Below are positions 63,990-64,000 of a stretch of DNA of 64,000 nucleotides, one piece after another. Numbering within the stretch: position 1 is the stretch's first letter; each line of letters opens with the position of its first letter. Under the pieces are notes generated by a model. That model had not been told where the DNA came from, made no database searches, and saw only the letters and a program-made list of their open reading frames with translations. The stretch covers positions 58,230,491 to 58,294,490 of the forward strand of contig CM039182.1 of assembly GCA_008360975.2 (NCBI GenBank). The letters are read 5' to 3'. The stretch is from Lichenostomus cassidix (lineage: Eukaryota; Chordata; Aves; Passeriformes; Meliphagidae). A program made the translations under genes and the position numbers.

Positions 63990-64000
63990 TTTTGGAAAAC

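Larger units (their letters stand above)
56165..64000 (+). other. CDKAL1: CDKAL1 intron downstream of the exon (5' part)
   Basis: The next coding exon should begin with the residues following ILEHLE (in CDKAL1, the EMAKIL region). I did not find it before the window ends. The DNA is AT-rich with T runs near 57255-57270. No gene or mobile element was recognised up to about 62.7 kb. Confidence 0.85.

Noticed and set aside
1..64000. CRISPR arrays, operons, tRNA or rRNA genes
   Set aside because: No regularly spaced repeats, cloverleaf with A and B boxes, or rRNA-like sequence was seen, and the DNA is vertebrate intron.
56165..64000. Search for the next CDKAL1 exon (EMAKIL... region)
   Set aside because: No matching sequence with splice sites was found before the window ends.

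Overview
This window is vertebrate nuclear DNA, most likely from a bird. It is AT-rich, sparse in repeats and has no bacterial-style gene packing. Its recognisable mobile elements are one decayed CR1 LINE, whose 3' end carries the CR1-type ATTCTATGATT motif, and three solo retroviral LTRs of the sizes and types common in avian genomes. No Alu, B1 or L1 sequence was seen. A passerine or other neoavian bird is my guess from the look of the LTRs; a crocodilian or turtle is not excluded.

I can support only one protein-coding segment: a single internal exon on the + strand (55998-56164) of CDKAL1, the tRNA methylthiotransferase that makes ms2t6A37 on cytosolic tRNA-Lys(UUU). It encodes 55 whole residues plus a split codon of the radical-SAM core, and both splice sites are intact. 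The rest of the window is CDKAL1 intron: at least 55,997 bases before the exon and at least 7,836 after it. None of the short open frames in these introns looks like a gene. Several of the longer ones start at GTG or TTG rather than ATG.

Layout. 1-15.2 kb: intron, with two stretches that look like conserved non-coding elements (about 3.57-3.89 kb and 7.82-8.26 kb). 15.2-20.1 kb: two solo LTRs (15210-15731 with 4-base target duplications, 19504-20029 with 6-base target duplications) on either side of a GC-rich island (about 17.86-18.48 kb) that contains a strong splice donor and acceptor 103 bases apart. 20.1-49.1 kb: intron with microsatellites, an A-rich tract, a possible relic MIR-type SINE and several regulatory-looking stretches, the best at about 31.3-32.1 kb. 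49.2-51.0 kb: a decayed CR1 LINE interrupted by a 261-base solo LTR with perfect GAGCAC duplications, so the order of the two insertions can be read. 51-55.4 kb: plain intron. 55.4-56.2 kb: a conserved-looking stretch leading into the CDKAL1 exon. 56.2-64 kb: the next intron, with one further candidate element near 62.75 kb.

CDKAL1 introns in vertebrates are known to hold long-range enhancers of the neighbouring gene SOX4, so the regulatory-looking intronic stretches are the most likely functional content apart from the exon. Their conservation is my impression from composition and motifs; I could not test it by alignment. I did not find a new multi-gene system here.
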